Shown one piece after another: positions 6,144 through 9,132 of a stretch of 9,132 nucleotides of DNA; positions within the stretch are counted from its first letter, which is position 1, and every line of letters starts with the position of its first letter. The translations under genes and the position numbers were made by a program. Source of the DNA: an uncultured Acidobacteriaceae bacterium (lineage in GTDB: Bacteria > Acidobacteriota > Terriglobia > Terriglobales > Acidobacteriaceae); the NCBI GenBank assembly GCA_903842845.1, contig CAIMNN010000379.1, positions 1 to 9,132 on the forward strand, in the 5' to 3' direction. The notes under the pieces are model-generated. The model was not told where the DNA came from. It was given only the letters and a program-made list of their open reading frames with translations, and ran no database searches.

Positions 6144-6479
6144 CTACTTTGCGTCGTAAGTTTTGCCGTCGGCCTCGATGGCCTTGATGCGAACTTCGAC
6201 GAAATCCTGACGGTGGCCCTGAAGCTTTTTGTACTGCTTCTTGCGCTTCAGGTGGAAGACGAGAATCTTGTCGCCGCGGCCTTCGCGAACAACCTCGGCT
6301 GTGACCTTTGCCTTGGCCGGCTTGGTGATGGTGCCGGGCTCGCCGGAGACAGCGAGGACATCGCTGAATTCGACGGTAGTGCCAGCGGTATCGCCCTCGG
6401 GGTTCAGGGTCTCGATCTTCAAAACATCTCCCGGTGTAACGCGATACTGCTTGCCACCGGTGCGAATGACTGCGTACAT
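6144..6479 (-). CDS. rplU: 50S ribosomal protein L21
   Basis: A 111-residue L21 protein that binds 23S rRNA in the large subunit. It opens with the canonical MYAVIRTGGKQYRV, continues PGDVLKIE, and carries the L21 signature KRKKQYKKLQGHRQ (78-91) followed by FVEVRIKAI. Length is slightly above the usual 103 or so because of a few extra residues in the middle (about 29-35) and at the C-terminus. The start is the ATG at 6479-6477: GGAGG (6488-6484) is 4 bases upstream, and MYAVI is the family N-terminus; the in-frame extension to 6497 (MRSGGF) would lie inside the ribosome binding site and is wrong. First gene of the rplU-rpmA operon, with its own promoter and a long leader. Confidence 0.98.
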   Translation of the reverse strand: MYAVIRTGGKQYRVTPGDVLKIETLNPEGDTAGTTVEFSDVLAVSGEPGTITKPAKAKVTAEVVREGRGDKILVFHLKRKKQYKKLQGHRQDFVEVRIKAIEADGKTYDAK

Positions 6480-6483
6480 AAAT

Positions 6484-6511
6484 CCTCCAGAGCGCAAAAA
6501 ATGCGGCGCTC
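6484..6511 (-). promoter_or_regulatory. Hairpin abutting the rplU ribosome binding site
   Basis: In the rplU leader RNA, GAGCGC (6511-6506) can pair with GCGCTC (6495-6490) around a 10-base loop containing six Us. Its 3' arm ends one base before the GGAGG (6488-6484). A second leader hairpin, GAGCT-GAAT-AGCTC, sits at 6601-6588. Ribosomal protein operons are often controlled by their own products binding leader RNA; whether that happens here is inference. Confidence 0.4.
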
Positions 6512-6662
6512 ACACAAACCAACAGAATGCTCGGGCAGAAACTTGCTACACCGCCGGAAATTGCGAACCACTCAAGCCCCGTGGAATGAGCTATTCAGCT
6601 CGACCAAACGCGGGACGAGTATCCAGCCGCACGGCAACAGGCAGGAACCGCCAAACTAAGAT

Positions 6663-6691
6663 AGTTTATCGGGTTTTGAGTGCTGGGTCAA
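6663..6691 (-). promoter_or_regulatory. Sigma70-type promoter of rplU-rpmA
   Basis: On the minus strand TTGACC (6691-6686) and TAAACT (6668-6663) are separated by exactly 17 bases; the boxes match the consensus at five and four of six positions. The start would fall near 6656, giving a leader of about 175 bases before the rplU ATG. A perfect inverted repeat, AAACTA-AGA-TAGTTT (6653-6667), covers the -10 box and the start point and could be an operator or simply chance in an AT-rich stretch. Confidence 0.65.
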
Positions 6692-7004
6692 ACGGAGGGA
6701 GAGGCGAAAGGCTAGATTGCACTGATAGTTAGGCAAAATTTGCTGGTTTTTTGGTGGATGGGCAGGGCGGGGAGTCACGGAAGACACTTATTCATAACGA
6801 GAGGCTTAGTTGGACGCCCCTAGTGAGCAAAGCCATACAGATAGTGTTGGAGAAGAGTGCGATTGTTGAGAGAGCACGGGCCAGAGTGAGAAGCACCGCA
6901 CGTTGACTTTACGGCTTCCGGATACAGTACAGCATTTGTACATAAATTCTATTGAGGACGCGGTCGAGTCACCCAACCAAAGCACCGGAAGAGACGACTA
7001 AACC
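6692..7004. other. Gene-free stretch upstream of the oleate hydratase gene
   Basis: I see no supportable gene in these 313 bases; with the rplU leader the full gap between coding regions is 525 bases. The only short open frames lack a ribosome binding site. It contains the small palindrome GCAAAATTTGC (6733-6743) and, near the right end, the candidate control elements of the oleate hydratase gene. No terminator, tRNA or mobile-element end was recognised. Confidence 0.6.
6903..6941 (+). promoter_or_regulatory. Candidate promoter and operator of the oleate hydratase gene
   Basis: TTGACT (6903-6908) is a good -35 box. The possible -10 boxes TACAGT (6923-6928) and TACAGC (6928-6933) lie at 14 and 19 bases, both poor spacings. 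Overlapping them is the inverted repeat GTACA-GCATT-TGTAC (6927-6941), the size of a dimeric repressor site. If the start is near 6940, a repressor bound here would block initiation. This is suggestive only; the leader of about 65 bases has no strong ribosome binding site, only GGAAGAG about 15 bases before the ATG. Confidence 0.3.
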
Positions 7005-8726
7005 ATGAAAAATTATGACCGCATTAACGCGTTGCCGCCGAAGGGCATTGAAGAGAAACACGCACACATTATTGGTGGAGGCATTGCCGGGCTTGCAGCG
7101 GCGGCGTTTCTTGTAACGGATGCACAGATGCCGGCGGGGAATGTGACGGTGTATGAATCGCTGCCGCGCGTCGGCGGGTCGATGGATGCAGATGGAGATG
7201 CGGCGGTTGGTTATACCAGCCGAGGCGAGCGCGAGCTGGAGGCGTTTATGGAGTGCCTTTGGTATTTGTGCAGCAAGGTGCCGTCATTACAGACGCCGGG
7301 GCTGACGATACTGGACGAGACTCATCAGGCGAACGAGCGCGAGCCGATTTACTCACATTTCAGGTTGATGGAAAAGCAGGGGCAGTTGTACGACTACACA
7401 GGCGAGCTGATGTCGCGCCACGATGGCAAAAGAATGCTGGAGCTGTTTATGACGCCGGAAACAGAGCTCGAGATGAAGACGGTGATGGACTGGTTCAGCG
7501 CGGAGTTTACGACGTCAGTGTTTTGGCTTTGTTGGAGTTCGATGTTGGCGTTCCGCGATTATCACTCGTTGATAGAGGTGAGGCGCTACATGATGCGGTT
7601 CCTGATGGCCACGGCGGGAGTCACGCATCTGGCTGGGATACTGCATACGGAATATAACGAGTACGACTCAGTCATCAAGCCGATCCTTGTTTGGTTGCAA
7701 GGCCTGGGTGTGAAGTTCAGCGTGGGAACGACGGTCAAGGATATCTCGGTAAGCGAGACGAACGGCGAGACGATAGTGACCGGGCTGGCGGTTGAGGACG
7801 CGAAGGGGATGAGAGCGCTGAAGCTGACACGCGATGACCTGGTGTTCTTTACCAATGGGTCGCTGACACAGAATGCGACGATGGGAACGTCAACGACGCG
7901 GGCGCAGTTTAATACGGAGCGCACGGACCGCGGTTGCTTTACGCTTTGGGAGAGTTTGGCGGCGCGGGATGCGAAGTTTGGCAATCCGGCGGCGTTTATC
8001 TCAGATGTGGACAAATCGAATTGGATGAGCTTCTTTCCGACGATCACCGATGACCCGACGTTTTTTGATTACATGGAGAAGAAGACGGGGAACAAGATCG
8101 GCACGGGCGGGGCGATGACGATCGTGGATTCAAATTGGAAAATAAGCTTTGTGCTTTACGGCAAGTACTTTCCGAATCAGCCGGAGAACGTGAATGTATT
8201 TTGGGCTGATGGACAGTGCAGTGAAGTGAAGGGCAACTACATCAAGAAGACGATGCAGGAATGTACGGGAGCGGAGTTGTTTGCCGAGCTGCTTTACCAT
8301 TGCGGACTTGAAGACAAGATGGAGTCGATACTTGCGCACAGCAATATTTCATCATGCATGATGCCGTACATCACGAGCCAGTTTACGCCGCGCAAGATAA
8401 GCGACCGGCCGAAGGTGATTCCGCAGGGTTGCGTGAATCTTGCGTTCATCGGCCAGTTTGTTGAACTGCCGGGTGACGTGGTGTTTACGGTGGAGACGTC
8501 GGTGCGCACGGCGATGATGGCAGTTTGGGGATTGACAGGGTTGGAGAAGCCGATGATCCCGATGCATGAGCCGATCTATGATCTGCGTGTGTTGGCGGCG
8601 GCGATGAAAGCGACGATGGGGATAGAGAAGTTTGATCTTTCGACGTTGCCGACGATAGTGATGTCGAGCCCATCGGTACATCAGATGGTGGGCTTTCTGA
8701 ACGAGATGCCACAGCCGGATCTGTAA
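7005..8726 (+). CDS. ohyA: Oleate hydratase (MCRA family, FAD-dependent)
   Basis: A 573-residue flavoprotein of the fatty-acid hydratase / myosin-cross-reactive antigen family. Members add water to the cis-9 double bond of oleic and related acids, giving 10-hydroxy fatty acids; FAD is structural and the protein binds membranes peripherally. Features seen: the dinucleotide fold HIIGGGIAGLAAAAF (21-35) with acidic E51 ending the second strand; GGSMDADG (57-64); RGERELEAFMECLW (73-86), where the family usually has RGGRE, with E77 a candidate for the water-activating Glu; HTEYNEYDSVIKPI (214-227) holding the conserved tyrosine region; the flavin segment FFTNGSLTQNATMG (281-294); and FIGQFVELPGDVVFTVETSVR (481-501). 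Length agrees with the family. The ATG at 7005 begins MKNYDRINALPP. No fatty-acid regulator or transporter gene is adjacent. Family assignment is firm; the exact substrate is inferred. Confidence 0.95.
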   Translation: MKNYDRINALPPKGIEEKHAHIIGGGIAGLAAAAFLVTDAQMPAGNVTVYESLPRVGGSMDADGDAAVGYTSRGERELEAFMECLWYLCSKVPSLQTPGLTILDETHQANEREPIYSHFRLMEKQGQLYDYTGELMSRHDGKRMLELFMTPETELEMKTVMDWFSAEFTTSVFWLCWSSMLAFRDYHSLIEVRRYMMRFLMATAGVTHLAGILHTEYNEYDSVIKPILVWLQGLGVKFSVGTTVKDISVSETNGETIVTGLAVEDAKGMRALKLTRDDLVFFTNGSLTQNATMGTSTTRAQFNTERTDRGCFTLWESLAARDAKFGNPAAFISDVDKSNWMSFFPTITDDPTFFDYMEKKTGNKIGTGGAMTIVDSNWKISFVLYGKYFPNQPENVNVFWADGQCSEVKGNYIKKTMQECTGAELFAELLYHCGLEDKMESILAHSNISSCMMPYITSQFTPRKISDRPKVIPQGCVNLAFIGQFVELPGDVVFTVETSVRTAMMAVWGLTGLEKPMIPMHEPIYDLRVLAAAMKATMGIEKFDLSTLPTIVMSSPSVHQMVGFLNEMPQPDL

Positions 8727-8829
8727 GGGGCTTGATGGAAGTTACTTAGCGCGTGTGAAGATTCGCAGTTGTCGGGAGGATTTTTGCCTTCCAATTGGAG
8801 TACATTTTTAGATGTATGGAGGTAGGCCT

Positions 8830-9132
8830 GTGCAACTGCGAGTCAACGATAAAACAGTAACCGTGAATGCCGCTGCGGATACACCGCTGTTGTGGGTGTT
8901 GCGCGAAGAGCTTGGTCTGTTGGGCGCGAAGTTCGGCTGCGGGATGGGAATCTGCGGCGCGTGCACGGTGCTGGTGGATGGTCATGCGACGCGTGGTTGC
9001 GTGACGCCGGTCGAGACTGTTGCGGGCAAAGCGGTGACGACGATCGAGGGGTTGAGCGCGAACGGGAACCATCCGTTGCAGAAGGCGTGGGACGAGCTCG
9101 ATGTGCCACAGTGCGGATATTGCCAGACGGGA
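8830..9132 (+). CDS. [2Fe-2S] subunit of a molybdenum hydroxylase, IorA-like (partial)
   Basis: The first 101 codons of the small iron-sulfur subunit of a xanthine-oxidase-family molybdenum hydroxylase, most like isoquinoline 1-oxidoreductase alpha subunit or the small subunit of periplasmic aldehyde dehydrogenases. It passes electrons from the molybdenum subunit to an acceptor. A plant-ferredoxin-type domain holds the first cluster through Cys37, Cys42, Cys45 (CGMGICGAC) and Cys57. The second, helical domain starts with HPLQKAW and the CGYC motif (Cys95, Cys98), the first half of its cluster ligands; the rest is beyond the right edge. The GTG at 8830 is chosen because GGAGG (8818-8822) lies 7 bases upstream; an in-frame ATG at 8812 would add MYGGRP but has a poor site. 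A large molybdenum subunit gene probably follows outside the window. The 103-base gap after the oleate hydratase gene shows no clear promoter or terminator, so co-transcription is undecided. Confidence 0.93.
   Translation, partial: MQLRVNDKTVTVNAAADTPLLWVLREELGLLGAKFGCGMGICGACTVLVDGHATRGCVTPVETVAGKAVTTIEGLSANGNHPLQKAWDELDVPQCGYCQTG

Noticed and set aside
6103..6522. A 139-codon minus-strand frame overlapping rplU.
   Set aside because: It is an Arg/His-rich out-of-frame reading of the L21 gene, which is unmistakable in its own frame.
6733..6743. Palindrome GCAAAATTTGC as a regulatory site.
   Set aside because: Short, AT-rich and far from either promoter; likely chance.
6758..6823. Short plus-strand open frame in the gene-free region before the oleate hydratase gene.
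   Set aside because: About 21 codons, no ribosome binding site and no recognisable sequence.
8774..8792. GGGAGG-ATTTTTG-CCTTCC hairpin as a terminator for the oleate hydratase gene.
   Set aside because: Only six pairs with a G-U, and no T run after the 3' arm.
8746..9109. Minus-strand open frames opposite the [2Fe-2S] subunit gene.
   Set aside because: Arg/His/Ser/Pro-rich shadow frames; the plus-strand frame carries the full set of expected cysteine motifs.

Overview
The window looks like chromosomal DNA from a moderately GC-rich Gram-negative-type bacterium. The protein style (Gram-negative-length GyrB, an orphan 7-TM protein, a Cys-rich rhodanese loop) and a REP-like palindrome pair with GGCTAAAGCC-type cores remind me of the Acidobacteriota (Terriglobia). 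That placement is from memory and is only moderately secure. No phage genes, transposase, CRISPR array, tRNA or rRNA were seen. Most of the window is ordinary core genome.

Layout, left to right. Bases 1-1181 hold three minus-strand genes for exported proteins. In transcription order they are a small Cys-rich rhodanese-like protein, a TlpA-type thioredoxin overlapping it, and the first 56 codons of an unidentified secreted protein that runs off the left edge. Next is gyrB (1294-3888, minus), closed by a strong intrinsic terminator at 1222-1269. Upstream of gyrB is a 305-base divergent control region (3889-4193) with an extended -10 promoter for gyrB, an 11-bp perfect inverted repeat in the gyrB leader, and a plausible promoter for a plus-strand gene encoding an unidentified seven-helix membrane protein (4194-5048). 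That gene converges on a nitroreductase-family gene (5041-5652, minus), and the two overlap by 8 bases.

The rplU-rpmA operon (ribosomal proteins L21 and L27, minus strand) lies at 5794-6479. Nearly all its control elements are visible: a sigma70-type promoter with a 17-base spacer, a leader of about 175 bases with hairpins, a REPIN-like palindrome pair between the genes, and an intrinsic terminator after rpmA. A gene-free stretch of about 525 bases separates rplU from a plus-strand oleate hydratase gene (7005-8726). The right edge holds the first 101 codons of a [2Fe-2S] subunit of a molybdenum hydroxylase of the isoquinoline 1-oxidoreductase / aldehyde dehydrogenase type.

How the genes relate. 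The rhodanese and TlpA genes are probably translated together and act in the cell envelope on thiols or sulfur. L21 and L27 are both 50S subunit proteins and are co-transcribed. Oleate hydratase, the nitroreductase and the molybdenum hydroxylase subunit are accessory redox or lipid enzymes with no visible shared pathway. I did not find a clear undescribed multi-gene system. The items most worth a second look are the orphan membrane protein, the Cys-rich rhodanese/TlpA pair, the structured gyrB and rplU leaders, and the REPIN inside the ribosomal operon.
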